Source: Anodontia alba (lineage: Eukaryota; Mollusca; Bivalvia; Lucinida; Lucinidae). Taken from it: DNA of 64,000 nt. Made by a program: the position numbers and the translations under genes. Numbering within the stretch: the first letter of the stretch is position 1; the number at the start of each line of letters is the position of its first letter. This document shows, piece by piece, positions 47,181 to 58,277 of this stretch. The notes under the pieces are model-generated. The model was given only the letters and a program-made list of their open reading frames with translations, ran no database searches and had not been told where the DNA came from. The DNA lies in assembly GCA_964016985.1 (NCBI GenBank), contig OZ024826.1, positions 9,039,855 to 9,103,854 on the forward strand, read 5' to 3'.

Positions 47181-48099
47181 GAACAAAAAATGCAAAAAGA
47201 TGTGGATCAAGTATCTGTTTCATGTGACAGCTATGATCTCACAATCAGCATCAAAAAGACTGAGGTAGTATATCAGCCGGCACCTGGAAAGCCTAACAAG
47301 GAGCCTACCATCACATTGAAAGGTCAACGACTGCAAGTGGTAGATAAGTTCACCTACCTTGGAAGCACATTGTCTAGAGTTGAGTTATGCACATTGATGA
47401 TGAAGTCAGTGCTAGAATTGCCAAAGCTAGTGCAGCATTTGGCCGGCTACGTGGAAGTATTTGGGACCGAAGTGGAATCAGACTTGGCACAAAGCCGAAA
47501 GTGTATAGATCGATAGTGCTGCCAGCACTATTATACGCATGCGGAACTTCGACAGTTTACCAACGGCATGCCAAAAGACTGAACCACTTCCATACAAGCT
47601 GCCTTAGAAAACTTCTAAAGATCAAGTGGCAAGACAGGATTCCAGACACAGAAGTCCTGAAAAGGGCAGGGATGCAGAGCATACATACTCTTCTGAAATT
47701 GGCACAGTTAAGATGGGCAGGCCATGTTACCAGAATGCCTGATGAACGTTTGTCAAAAAAAATCCTCTATGGAGAACTTCAAGTAGGAAAACGCTCCCAT
47801 GGTGGTCAGAGGAAGCGATTCAAGGACACCCTCAAAGCCTCCCTTAAAGACTTCAACATACCAACAGAGTCATGGGAACAGCACAAGATCGTACTAAGTG
47901 GCGAGGCCTCATAAAAAGGGGAGCTGGTGAATACGAAGCAAAAAGAATCAGCGAAGCCGAGCAGAAACGTGCACAGCGGAAAGCCGGAGATAAGGCATCA
48001 CCAACAGAGCTTTCTTCCTCAGACCTCTCTTGTTCTATCTGCAACAGGCAGTTTAGAGCTAAGATTGATCTCATCCGCTATCTTAGAACACACAAATAA
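47180..48099 (+). pseudogene. LINE copy 1: C-terminal region with zinc-finger-like end
   Basis: Continues MQKDVDQVSVSCDSYDLTIS, VVYQPAPGKPNKEPTITLKG, VDKFTYLGSTLSRV, a frameshift near 47385, then HIDDEVSARIAKASAAFGRL, YRSIVLPALLYACG and VYQRHAKRLNHFHTS. After LRWAGHVTRMPDERLSK and GGQRKRFKDTLKASLKDFNI, another shift leads to the terminal CSICNRQFRAKIDLIRYLRT followed by His (C2H2-like). The end motif is conserved in copy 2. Confidence 0.85.
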
Positions 48100-49599
48100 T
48101 AACACATCACACAGTTGATTAGGATTGGTCATTGTAAGTAATGACAGACGAACCAAACCTGTGTATAAAATGTGAATCCAATACACTTATCTTTTCAAAA
48201 GATATTGAACGGAAACCATTTTTCAACTATTTTCAAAATTGATAAAGGGAGGTAACTCCAAAAATAATTGGTGGATTTTACTTGTGCACAAAATATGATT
48301 CCAATACACTAATCTTTTCAAAAGTTATGGATCGGAAACAATTTTTCAAAGTTGAAAAAAGGGCCATAACTCCCAAAATAATAGATGGATTTTATTCTTA
48401 ATCGAACTTGACCTACATTTTACGATTATATACCTGTGTACGAAATTTCAATCCAACACACCAATACTTTCAAAAGATATCGCACGGAAACCATTTTTCG
48501 AATTGGAAAATTTTTCAAAGTTGAAAAGGGCCTTAACTCCCAAAATAATTGGTGGATTTTATCCTAAATCTAACTTATCCTACATTTTATGATTATAAAC
48601 CTGTGTATAAAATTTCAATCCAATACACCAATGCTTTCAAAAGATATCGCATGAAAACCAAAAGTGTTACGTGCGGGACGGGACGGACGGACGTACGGAC
48701 AGTGGTGATACTATATGCGACCCCCCACATTGAAATTGGCGGGGGCATAAATATAAGAAAAAAGTCCGGGGAGTGCCACAATCACAAAACGCAGCCCTTC
48801 CCAGACACCTCGTAGAATAAAACACAAAGCAACAAAGAGTAAGACTAACACCGGTCAGAACGGTCAGTAGAATAAACCATCGGGGGCGGGGGGGGGGGGG
48901 TTGTGGGGGGAGGGGGAGGGGGGTTAAAGCCAAAGGGCAGATAGAGAACTTCACCCTCGGTCCCGATGCTACTCTTAATGCAGAAATACATAAAAATTCG
49001 GTTCATATAAAGGTTCCCAACTCAGTCAATGCATCCAAGCGGAAACATAAAATCAAAATAATCACAATGATAAACAAAGCCGAGTACTCATGGATAATTC
49101 TTTTGTTTGCCAGAGTAAATGAAAACCAATAGCTGAACCACGACGGGCCAAGCCAAAGACATATTGTCAAGCCCCAACCCACTGGTAAAAGTTTTACGAA
49201 GAGGCCGTCATTGAGTCTGAGGCCCGAACCGCCGTCGTGCAATTAAAGAGTGAAGAATGTCATCAACAATGATTGGGTTGAGAACTAGGCATGCAGTCTG
49301 CCGTATAATATCCAGGCTATAACCAATTCTTTTATAAAAAAATGGTTAATTAGTTTTCTGAATTGCTCAGAAAAGTTAGATATTCCCAAAGTTTTTCTAA
49401 ATCTGTACACTAAGTCACCGTAAAATTCTGGTTCCGATATATCTTGTTGCAGAAAAGTTTTCAGACTGACACTATATATTTTTTTACCAAGGTACTGTGT
49501 CTGCGATAAAATTTCGAAACGCCTTGCGAACTTTAAAATAACGATAGCCCTGCCTAAGAAGTAAGTAAGGTAGTAAGGTTGGTAGTAAGGGCATTTTTT

Positions 49600-49915
49600 A
49601 CGGCAGTTAACGTCACTAAGATTTGAGGAAACCCTGGTGAATCTAATAAGTTGAGATATGTATACCCTATATGAGATAAGCCGGGGGACATCGCCATCCA
49701 GAAAAGGGAAATTGACTATATCAAAAACAAAATCGTCCCGTTTTCATAAATTTTGTGTACGGCAGTTAAAGTCACTAAGATGTGAAGAAGCCCTGAAGAA
49801 TCTAATAAGTTGAGATATGTATACCCCATATGAGGTACGCCGAGGGACATCGCCAATCAGATAAAAAAAATGACTATATCAAAATCAAAATCGTCCCGTT
49901 TATCATGAATGTTGG
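49600..49915 (-). repeat. 160-bp tandem duplication inside the Penelope-like RT
   Basis: ACGGCAGTTAA...CACTAAGAT begins at both 49600 and 49759. Each unit covers the RT segment encoding the DFDFxIVNFPFLDGDVPR to YISQLIRF region. The duplication is specific to this copy. Confidence 0.75.
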
Positions 49916-50280
49916 TGGAAACTGTACCATTAGATATACATAGATTCAAATGTTAAAAAGATGCCTCGGTATCGGAAGAATTGGCTCTATTTAAGTTGAG
50001 ATCAGAAGGGTATATGCGGTCCACCATTTGGTCAAAATAAATATTGTCTATATTTAATAAATCCATCAAGGTATCTTTAAATTAAATTGAAAGCCACAAT
50101 AATGTCAGCCTGATTTTCCCGTGAGAGAGAATTCAAATATTGGGTATTCTCAAGCAAGCCAAATATTGGGTATTCTCCCGAATTAACGTTCGGTCAATAA
50201 AATCAATAAGTTTATCTGTTATAAGATGATGAGGTAACGTAGTACACAGTGTAGAAAAGTAATATGTAGACAATTTAGAA

Positions 50281-50899
50281 AAAAAAAAGGTAAGAGGAAA
50301 GTCCAGGGAGTGCCACAATCACAAACCGCAGCCCTTCCCAAACCCCAAGAGGAAGAGGAAACCGACAAATCTAAACAAGCACAAACCGAACAAACGTACG
50401 AAAAGCACTAAGATTAGCTCTCTCTTCCCCAAGCGATGTAATCGCAATACTAAAAGGACTGAAAAACACAAGAACAAAATGACACACGGAAAAACATACA
50501 ACAAATCGCCTCATAGAATAGACCACAAAGCAACAAAGAGTAAGACTAACACCGGGACTACCGCCTTAGAACGGTCGGTAGAGCAAACCACCGGGGGTTT
50601 AAAGCACTTTTACAGCTCGCTAACTTCACCCTGTGTCCCGATGCTACTCTTAATACAGAAATACATAAAAAAATCGGTTCGCATAAAGGTTCCTAACTCG
50701 GTCAATGCATCAAAACGAAAACATAAAAATCAAATTAATCACTATAATAAACAAAGACGAGTACTCATGGCTAATTCTACTGTATGCCAGAGTAAATGAA
50801 AACTTATAGTTGAACAACGGCGGGCCAAGCCAAAGACATATCATCAAGCCCCAACCCACTGGTTAAAGTTTTACGAAGAGGCCGTCGTTGAGTCTGAGG
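50281..50899 (-). mobile_element. Penelope-like copy nested in another Penelope-like copy
   Basis: About 619 bp, from the RASDSTTASS stop region to the shared terminus beside an eight-base A-run (plus view). The host copy reads continuously from TTTAGAA (50280) to the sequence at 50900, so both ends are well placed. The ORFs 50319-50504 and 50479-50799 are untranslated-region frames. Confidence 0.8.
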
Positions 50900-51243
50900 C
50901 CTTAAAGTATTTAAGATTTAAATCTATTGAGAACTTCATTGGTATTGTTAGTTGACCGAACATAGTTAATTCCGTCCCGTTCGTTAACGGTATCATAGTA
51001 TCAAATCCAATGTTTTCGACAACAGTAAGACATGAAGTTAGCAGTTTTGACAAAATAGTAGTCGTACATGAGCTAGAATTAACAATGAAACGTGCTTTAT
51101 AAGGCCGTTTATAAAGTTTCGGTAACCAATATAACGTAAGAAGTTTGTCTTGGTTTTCTTTAATATTCACTGCAAACTTCCCATTTTCTAATCTGAAGTG
51201 TGTTCTTTGTTTCCAAAGGCAATTTTTTTAAAGTTTATATTAT

Positions 51244-51551
51244 AATGGTTTATTCTACTTACCGTTCTAAGGTGGTGTTCCCGGTGTTAGTCTTACTCTT
51301 TGTTGCTTTGCGGTTTATTCTACGAGGCGATTTGTTTTATATCTTGCCTTGTATTATTATGTTCTTGTGTTTTTCAGTCCTTTTAGCATTGTGATTACCT
51401 CGCTTGGGGAAGAGAGAGCTAGTCTTAGTGCCTTTCGTACGTTTGTTTGATTTGCGCTTGTTTGTTTTTGTCTTTTTCCTCTTCCTCTTAATGTCCGGGA
51501 AGAGCTGCGGTTTGTGATTGTGGCACTCCCTGGACTTTTATCTTACCCTTT
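51244..51551 (+). mobile_element. Penelope-like 3' end inserted antisense in a Penelope-like copy
   Basis: About 308 bp, from ATGGTTTATTCTACTTACCG to GGACTTTTATCTTACC. It interrupts the N-terminal part of the minus-strand copy. Confidence 0.8.
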
Positions 51552-51880
51552 TTAGCAGTAATAGCGATAGAATGGGTATTAACAATAGATCTCTAGTCAG
51601 TAGAAATCCGTTATTATTTTTTGATACTACCAAGTTCTTGTATTAGAGTACTGATATAATGAAGTCATCACACAACAACATTTTAGCAGCTTTATCATCG
51701 GGAGCCAAAACATACTTCCCATGAAATTCTAGGATACATTGTCCTTGATAAAATCACATAACAACAACATTATTAGCAGCTTTATCAGTTGGAGCCAAAC
51801 AATACTTCCTATGAATCTTCAGAATCGTCGCAGCGACTCTGTTGATAAAGCCATAAGACGAAACATCTAATGGCATAAAC

Positions 51881-52543
51881 ACAGCAAGTTAATTTGTATG
51901 TCAAAGCTCAATTGTAGGTCAAATTGGTCAAATATTGCAAACCATGTTAAAATCGAAAAAAAAAAAACAGATCTCATTCAAACATCAACATATTATCCCA
52001 GAAGTAAATCGGGTATAATCTATCCACCTGCGTAAAGGCTCTGCCTCATATTAAATCCTACAGCCATTTTGATAGCACTTTGGAAGACATTTTGCTTAGC
52101 GTTTTATTCACAATGAAAATATTGTTCGTTCTGATTAACCATTATTAGTTACCAACTATCTTCTCTGTTTTTTTTTTTCTCCCTAGAATAAATGTATGCA
52201 AAATATGGTATGATGTTTTCAAGTACTATAGAAACTAAAAATAAAAAAAAAAAATAAAATAAAATAAAAAAAAAAAATAAGTTTTTTTTATTTTTTTCAT
52301 ATCCCCACTGACCTACTAAATAGAAAAGAAAGCAATGATCAGGAATTGTTACAATTACCTAACATCTGCCGTTCCAAGATACCAAAGAGAAAGTACGAAT
52401 ATAAAGTAACGGCACCACAATCGAAAGACTACAAGCAGAAAGCCAAAAAGACAGTTTCTTCCCGCAAAATGTCCAAACGGATATTCAAAATAAAAATGTC
52501 ACCAAGCCATACATGCAAAGCCATACAATGACATATATAGTAA
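51881..52543. other. Spacer with A-rich tract
   Basis: An A-rich low-complexity run lies at about 52236-52300. No gene is seen. Confidence 0.4.
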
Positions 52544-54893
52544 CAAAAAGGTAAGAGAAAAGTCCAGGGAGTGCCACAATCACAAAACGCAGCCCTTCCC
52601 AGACCCCAAGAGGAAGAGGAATCTGACAAATCAAAACAAGCACAATTCGAACAAATGTACGAAAAGCACTAAGATTAGCTCTCTCTTCCCCAAGCGAGGT
52701 AATCGCAATACTAAAAGGACTGAAAAACACAAGAACAAAATGACAAACGGAAAGACATACAACAAATTGCCTCGTAGAATAAACCACAAAGCAAGAAAGA
52801 GTAAGACTAACTCCGGGACCACCGCCTTAGAACGGTCAGTAGAGTAAACCACCGGGGGTTTAAACCATTTTTACAGCTAGCTCACTTCATCCTGGGTCCC
52901 GATGCTACTCTTAATACAGAAACACATAAAAATTCGGTTCGCATAAAGGCTCCCAACTCAGTCAATGCATCAAAGCGAAAACATAAAAATCAAATTAATC
53001 ACTATAGTAAACAAAAACGAGTACTCATGGCTAATTCTACTGTATGCCAGAGTAAATGAAAACCGATAGTTGAACCAAGCCCCAACCCACTGGTTAAAGT
53101 TTTACGAAGAGGCCGTCATTGAGTCTAAAATTAAAGAGTGAAGCATAGCCATCAACAATGATTGGGTTGACAACTAGGCATGCCGCATAATATCCAGGCT
53201 ATAGCCAGTTCTTTTATAACGGTTAATAATTTTTTCTGAATTGCTCCGAAAAGTTAGATTTACCTATAATTTTTCTAAATCTGTACACTAAGTCATCGTA
53301 AAATTCTGGTTCCGATATACCTTGTTGCAGAAGTGTTTTCAGACTGACGCTATATTTTTCTAAAAAGGCACTGTGTCTGCGATAAAATTTCGAAAACGCC
53401 TTACGAAGTTTAAAATAACGATAGCCCTGCCTAATAAGTTTGGCAGTAAGGGCTTTATTATGGTAGTTAAAGTCATTAAGATTTGAAGAAGCTCTGGCGA
53501 ATCTAATAAGTTGAGATATGTATACCCCATGTGAGGTACGCCGGGGGACATCGCCATCCAGAAAAGGGAAATTGACTATATCAAAATCAAAATCGTCCCG
53601 TTAATCATAAATTTTGGTGGAAACTGTACCATTAGGTATACATAGATTCAGATGTAAAAAAGATGCCTCAGTATCGAAAGAGTTTGCTCTATTTAATTGG
53701 AGTTCTGTAGGGTATATCCAGTCTACCATTTGGTCAAAGCAAATATTGTCAATATTTAATAAATTATCAAGGTATCTTGAAGTTGAATTGAAAGCCTCAA
53801 TAATGTCAGCCAGATTTTCACGTGAGAAAGACTTCACGAAATCTTTCTCATAACAAAAAAGAATTAAATCTGCAACAAGAGGAGCACAATTAGTTCCCAT
53901 CGGAATACCAATAGTTTGCCCATAAAGTTTAGTTCCAAATCTAATAAAAACATTATCCAAAAGATAAACAAGGGCATCACAGACTTTTTGACACGACCAT
54001 AAATTGTGATTATTATATACATCAGAAGTGAAATAAGCACAGTCTTCGTTGCAAGCCAAATATTGGGCATTCTCCCGAATAAACGTTCGGTTAATTAAAT
54101 CAATAAGTTTATCTTTTATAAGATGATGAGGTAACGTAGTATACAGTGTAGAAAAATCATATGTAGACGATTTAGAAGCCTGAAAGTTTCTAGATTTATA
54201 TTTATTGAGAACATCATTAGAATTTTTAATTAACCAAAAATAGTTAATCCCGTCCCTTTCGTAAACAGTATCATAGTATTTAATCCAATGTTTTTTAAGA
54301 GCAGTAAGGCATGAAGTTAGCAGTTTGGACAAAATAGTAGTCGTACATGAACTAGAATTAGCAATGAAACGTGCTTTGTAAGGTCGGTTATGAAGTTTCG
54401 GTAACCAATATAACGTAGGAAGTCTGTCTTGCTTTTCTTTAATACTCACTACAAACTTAGCATAATATCGAAAGAATGGGTATTGACAATAGATATCTCG
54501 TCAGTAGAAATCCGTTCATATGATTTGGTACTACCAAGTTCTTGTATTAGAGTATTGATATAATAAAGTCGTCACACAACAACAACATTATTAGCAGCGT
54601 TATCAGCTGGAGCCAAAACATGCTTCCTATGAAATTCTTGGATACCTTATTTCAAATATCGAAAAAATAATTTAGGCTTAGGAGGGAGAAGATCAAGGTT
54701 ATTAGAGTAAATTAACACACGTTCATCAATGATCTTAAAAATCTTTAATTTCCAATTATTTAAAGTATTAGACCCAACATGCTCTCGTCTACACCAACGC
54801 GTACAATAATCATTTAAAGCACTATCAAATGTTTCCCGACATTTATTGAAATCAATGTGGGCTGGGAATCTATATTTAGTTTCTTTTGAAATA
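52544..54893 (-). mobile_element. Penelope-like element, 2.35-kb copy
   Basis: On minus it begins with RYRFPAHIDFNKCRETFDS, then ALNDYCTRWCRREHVGSNTL, NNWKLKIFKIIDERVLIYSN and LDLLPPKPKLFFRYLK. The segments HRKHVLAPADNAANNVVVV and LYYINTLIQELGSTKSYER follow, then the RT core (53601-54449), RT C-terminus and 3' untranslated region, ending at 52544. No GIY-YIG endonuclease is seen. The 5' limit is uncertain and may extend to ~55040. Confidence 0.85.
53601..54449 (-). pseudogene. Penelope-like reverse transcriptase core, catalytic box altered
   Basis: An open frame of 282 codons, the longest in the window. It contains TLYWLPKLHNRPYKARFIAN, TTTILSKLLTSCLTAL, STYDFSTLYTTLPHHLI, NHNLWSCQKVCDALVYLLDN, IGIPMGTNCAPLVADLILF and AFNSTSRYLDNLLNIDN. 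Penelope-type RTs have YLDD here, and this copy reads YLDN, so the second catalytic Asp is lost. A stop follows TKIYD (53601), and the C-terminal third continues in broken frames to ~53100. The upstream N-terminal region is separated by stops. Confidence 0.9.
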
Positions 54894-56043
54894 ACTGAAT
54901 GGATTCGTGAATCAGTACCTCAGCAGAAGCGCCGTCTTAGAGCGATCAGCAAAAATATTACTGGATGGCTTAAGTCGACTTTACGTGGCCACAACCCTCG
55001 CCCTTATTTCTGTCGCGGTATACAAGTTTAACAAGTAGAACATGCCTCAATTAGAACTACCCTATCAGTCTGCATAAAGTGCAATCATGATTACAATGGA
55101 AAATATCAACATCAGAATTTATTAAAACCAGTGAAGCATTGTATAGAAGACGTAACCCAATAGTACCGAAGACGTTTTTGTTGTCCATAAAATACAATTG
55201 TTTCATGTGTAATTACCACAAAATGTCGGACTTTTACATCATAATGCCCCACAATGACCTACCATCGTTACATTTTTTCTTTCTTTATTATTTTTTTTTT
55301 TCATTTATTTTTTTTATATTTTTTTTCTTTTATTTTATTTTTTTATTATTATTTTTTTTTCAAAAAGAGGGGTAGCAGTTCTACCACACCCTCCTTATTC
55401 ATCAGACATGGACCCCCTTCTTTATTTTGCCCGAAATTGAAAACCTGCATCGCTGGACAGATATACTGGTCCAGACAAGCGCTTGGACCTGCCGTTTACC
55501 GGTGCCTTACACGTGTACCTAAATTACTTACCGTGACACATTCCGGTTCATCGATTGCAATTATGCATTTCTAGTCATGGGGACTACTTTAAGTGCATGA
55601 TTTAAAGAGATTTGATATCATTTATATTTTGAACGTTCCCAGTGAAAATGAGCAATTCTTTTCGAAAACACCCCTCGAATATACAGGAATAGCAACAATC
55701 ACAGAACATAGCTTTTCAATGGGATTAAGAGGATGAGCAAACAAACCATGGCAATACACATGCCACAAACCAAACAACATCAAAGTAATCAGCTCTCGTT
55801 TTCCAATAGTATTATGACTGTGCTTGGCAGGGTCCATTAAAACAACGATCAGACAAGATACAGGACAAAACTTGGAATAAAAAATAGACCCGCCGAGAAC
55901 AGCCAAAAGCCCAGACAAAAAATAAAAAATAAAAAACAAAAAAAAAAAAACAAAAAAAAAAAAAAAAAAAAAAACACCACCTATGACCAGTTAGAACTTA
56001 AATCGGCATCCTCACGGTACGTTTTCTTCTTCTTCTTTTTTTT
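54894..56043. other. Spacer with T-rich and A-rich tracts
   Basis: Low-complexity T-rich DNA lies at about 55270-55362 and A-rich DNA at 55918-55975. ORFs through these are not credible. The plus ORF 54846-55031 is antisense to the Penelope-like N-terminus. Confidence 0.45.
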
Positions 56044-56214
56044 TTTCAGTCCTTTGAGCATTGCAATTACCTCGCTTGGGGAAGGGAGAGCTAATCTTAG
56101 TGCTTTCTGTATTTGCGCTTGTTTGGTTTTGTCTGGTTCCTCTTCCTCTTGGTGTCTAAGAAGGGCTGCGGCTTGTGATTGTGGCACTCCCTGGATTTTT
56201 CTTTTACCTTTTTA
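56044..56214 (+). mobile_element. Penelope-like element 3' end, 5'-truncated
   Basis: About 170 bp, from TTCAGTCCTTTGAGCATTGC to CTGGATTTTTCTTTTACC. Confidence 0.8.
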
Positions 56215-56315
56215 TCCAAATAGTGTATAAAATAAGAAAAAACGAGTGTTCGGTTTGCATAGGGGATCACTAGCTCAATCAGTGAAAAAACGTGCGTAAC
56301 AAAGTTTTAAAAGAA

Positions 56316-57047
56316 ATAGGTAAGAGAAAAGTCCAGGGAGTGACACAATCACAAACCGCAGCCCTTCCCAGACACCGAGAGGAAGAGAAAACCAACAAAT
56401 CCAAACACGCACCAATCGAACAAATGTACGAAAAGCACTAAGATTAGCTTTCTCTTCCCCAAGCGAGGTAATCTCAATGCTAAAAGAATTGAAAACACAA
56501 GAACAAACTGACACAAGGTAAGACATAAAACAAATCGCCTCGTAGAAAAAACCACAAAGCAACAAAGTGTAAGACTAACACCGGGACCACCGCCTTAGAA
56601 CGTTCAGTAGAGTAAATCATCGGGGGGTTTAAAGCACTTTTACAGCTAGCCAACTTCACCCAGGGTCCCGATGCTACTCTTAATACAGAAATACATAAAA
56701 ATTCGGTTCGCATAAAGGCTCCAAACTCAGTCAATGCATCATAGCGAAAACATAAAAATCAAATTAATCAGTATTATAAACAAAGACGAGTATGTCAGAA
56801 TAAATGAAAACCAATAGTTGAACCACGGCGGGCCAAGCCAAAGATATATCGTCAAGCCCCAACCCACTGGTTAAAGTTTTACGAAGAGGCCATCATTGAG
56901 TCTGAGGTCCGAACCGCCGTCGTGCAATTAACGAGTTAAGCATAGCCATCAACAATGATTGGGTTGACAACTAGGCATGCAGTCTGCCGCATAATATCCA
57001 GGCTATAGCCAATTCTTTTATAATGATTAATAAGTTTTCTGAATTGC
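56316..57047 (-). mobile_element. Penelope-like element, 5'-truncated
   Basis: Starts in the RT C-terminus (the GYSLDIMRQTACLVVNPIIV region, ending at 57047 in the EQFRKLI region) and runs to the shared terminus at 56316. It lies tail-to-tail with the plus-strand end at 56044-56214. The ORFs 56275-56565, 56349-56555 and 56480-56734 are untranslated-region frames. Confidence 0.85.
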
Positions 57048-57871
57048 AAAAATACTATAATCAAACTAAAATGAGAAATCGTGGCAAACACCTCAGACAA
57101 AGTTAACGAAAACCACTACTCGCAGCACATTTAGAAGAACAAAGACATAACATCCGGCTTCAATGCTCCTATGAATGATTTAAATCGGCGCCGTCTTAGA
57201 GTTAGAGACCAGAGCCACGGTCTTGCAATTTAATGGGAAAACAAAGCTTTTAACGATGATTGGTATAAAAACTAAATTGCAGAATGTCGGATAATATCTT
57301 TATTATATATCGTCCTTTTGTAATGGGTAATGATGGTTTGTTTATTCTGAAAATGGATTTAGTCTGCTTGTCAATGGGTTTATGTAAACGGAGCACACTG
57401 TAACTAACGAACAAAACAAAACAAATAAAATAAGAGACCCGCGGGTCATGGATTGATCATCTGAATGAAAAGGCTACTGCATATCTACAGATGCCATTGC
57501 AACATTTTTGCAATATTTTCATAACAGCTGCGATACACAAGGTGGATCTGATTACTTTGCTTTTTGGTGGTCTCTCACAAGTGTGATGTACTTCCTGGTT
57601 TGAAAATAGAAAGGAAAGCAGTGATCAGGAATCGGTACAATTACCTTACACCTTCCGTTCCAAGATACCTAAGGGAAAGGACAATTTTGATTCTCCCTGG
57701 ACATTGTCCTTACAATTGATTGAAAACAAAATATCGCATTATACTTGTCTCCAATTTTACCTTGAAAAAGCGATGAAAAAAAAAAAAAAAAATACACGAT
57801 AAATTGAAAGCTACAAGTTTCCTTAAACAAATATAGATGTTGCAAATAACTCTTACTTTGAAGTTTCGATG

Positions 57872-57905
<34 letters not shown>

Positions 57906-58041
57906 GTGTTGTTTACTTGGGTTCTTTCTTGTTTTGTGTTTTTTCTCAGACAAGTTTTCTGACTGCCATTAGTCTATTCTTTTCGTTTTTATGACATACA
58001 TGCCTTCGGTTTACTGGCTTAATATAAACAAATGACATGAT
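57048..58041. other. Spacer with diverged Penelope-like piece
   Basis: 57189-57340 (minus) is a much more diverged match to the RT C-terminal/stop region (GCCGTC, TTGCAATTTAA, ACGATGATTGG, AGAATGTCGGATAATATC), suggesting an older insertion. A-run near 57774-57792 and T-run near 57875-57904. No gene is seen. Confidence 0.5.
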
Positions 58042-58260
58042 CCGGGGCACAGCATTCCCTACAAGATTGCATGTGCGTCCAGCCAAGCCTCATATAAGCC
58101 TGTGCACCCGCGCAATTAGCTCGGAATCTTCGTAGCGACTCTGTTGATAACCAAGTATCCAACTTGATGTCAGACGGACAGCAAAGATTATGCTCAGGCT
58201 GCGCAGAAGTGCAGGCTGTCCTAAGACTAAGATTTTTTTGTAGGAAATGCTGTGCCCTGG
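58042..58260. mobile_element. Short inverted-repeat element (MITE), family D
   Basis: The left end CCGGGGCACAGCATTCCC and the right end GGAAATGCTGTGCCCTGG are near-perfect inverted repeats that continue into ACAA / TTGT. Length is 219 bp. It lies 17 bp beyond exon A's donor, so it begins almost at the start of the intron. No target duplication is evident. Confidence 0.75.
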
Positions 58261-58277
58261 TTCAGCTATACTGTTAC

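Larger units (their letters stand above)
44463..48158 (+). mobile_element. Near full-length non-LTR retrotransposon (LINE copy 1)
   Basis: The 3.7-kb element has a ~650-bp 5' untranslated region, an endonuclease, a reverse transcriptase and a C-terminal zinc-finger-like motif. Its 3' terminus (GGTCATTG.AAGTAATGACAG) is shared with the copies at 20209 and 25385. It interrupts an ATATACCTG/TGTATAAA unit of the surrounding tandem repeat. ACCTG occurs on both sides and may be the target duplication. No poly(A) tail is present. Frameshifts and stops break the ORF, so it is inactive. The family is the one often misannotated as craniofacial-development-protein-2-like; I do not assign a clade. Confidence 0.9.
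43601..48752. mobile_element. Tandem-repeat-cored element hosting a LINE
   Basis: The ends GATGCCCCCGCCAAT (43601) and ATTGAAATTGGCGGGGGCAT (right) are inverted repeats. The core consists of ~155-bp diverged units, each with AATCCAATACACTAATCTTT, GGAACGGAAACCATTTTTC, GGGTCATAACTCC, TAATTGGTGGATTTTACCC and TTTTATGATTATATACCTG. They lie at about 43690-44462 and 48159-48660. A GGACGGACGGACGTACGGAC run precedes the right end. Without the LINE it would be about 1.45 kb. Confidence 0.75.
48756..51880 (-). pseudogene. Longest Penelope-like copy, doubly interrupted
   Basis: The minus strand reads from an N-terminal region (the APDDKAAKML-like segment near 51700-51880) through KLPTLYWLPKL-like and KARFIVNSSSCTTTILSKLL at about 51060-51160. 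It continues via the RT middle (50280-50050) to the RT C-terminus and the 3' terminus at 48756. It is split by a second Penelope-like copy (50281-50899, minus) and by a plus-strand 3' end (51244-51551). Sequence at 50280 and 50900 is collinear across the first insertion. Stops, a 160-bp tandem duplication and an internal deletion in the 3' region make it inactive. The sequence at 51188-51243 is unassigned. Confidence 0.75.

Noticed and set aside
52544..54893. GIY-YIG endonuclease domain in the Penelope-like copies
   Set aside because: No such motif is visible before or after the RT in any copy; the copies may be truncated or belong to an endonuclease-deficient type.
10148..57340. Hammerhead ribozymes, which are known in Penelope-like elements
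   Set aside because: I looked for CTGATGA followed by a GAAAC-type core near the elements on both strands and found only isolated half motifs.
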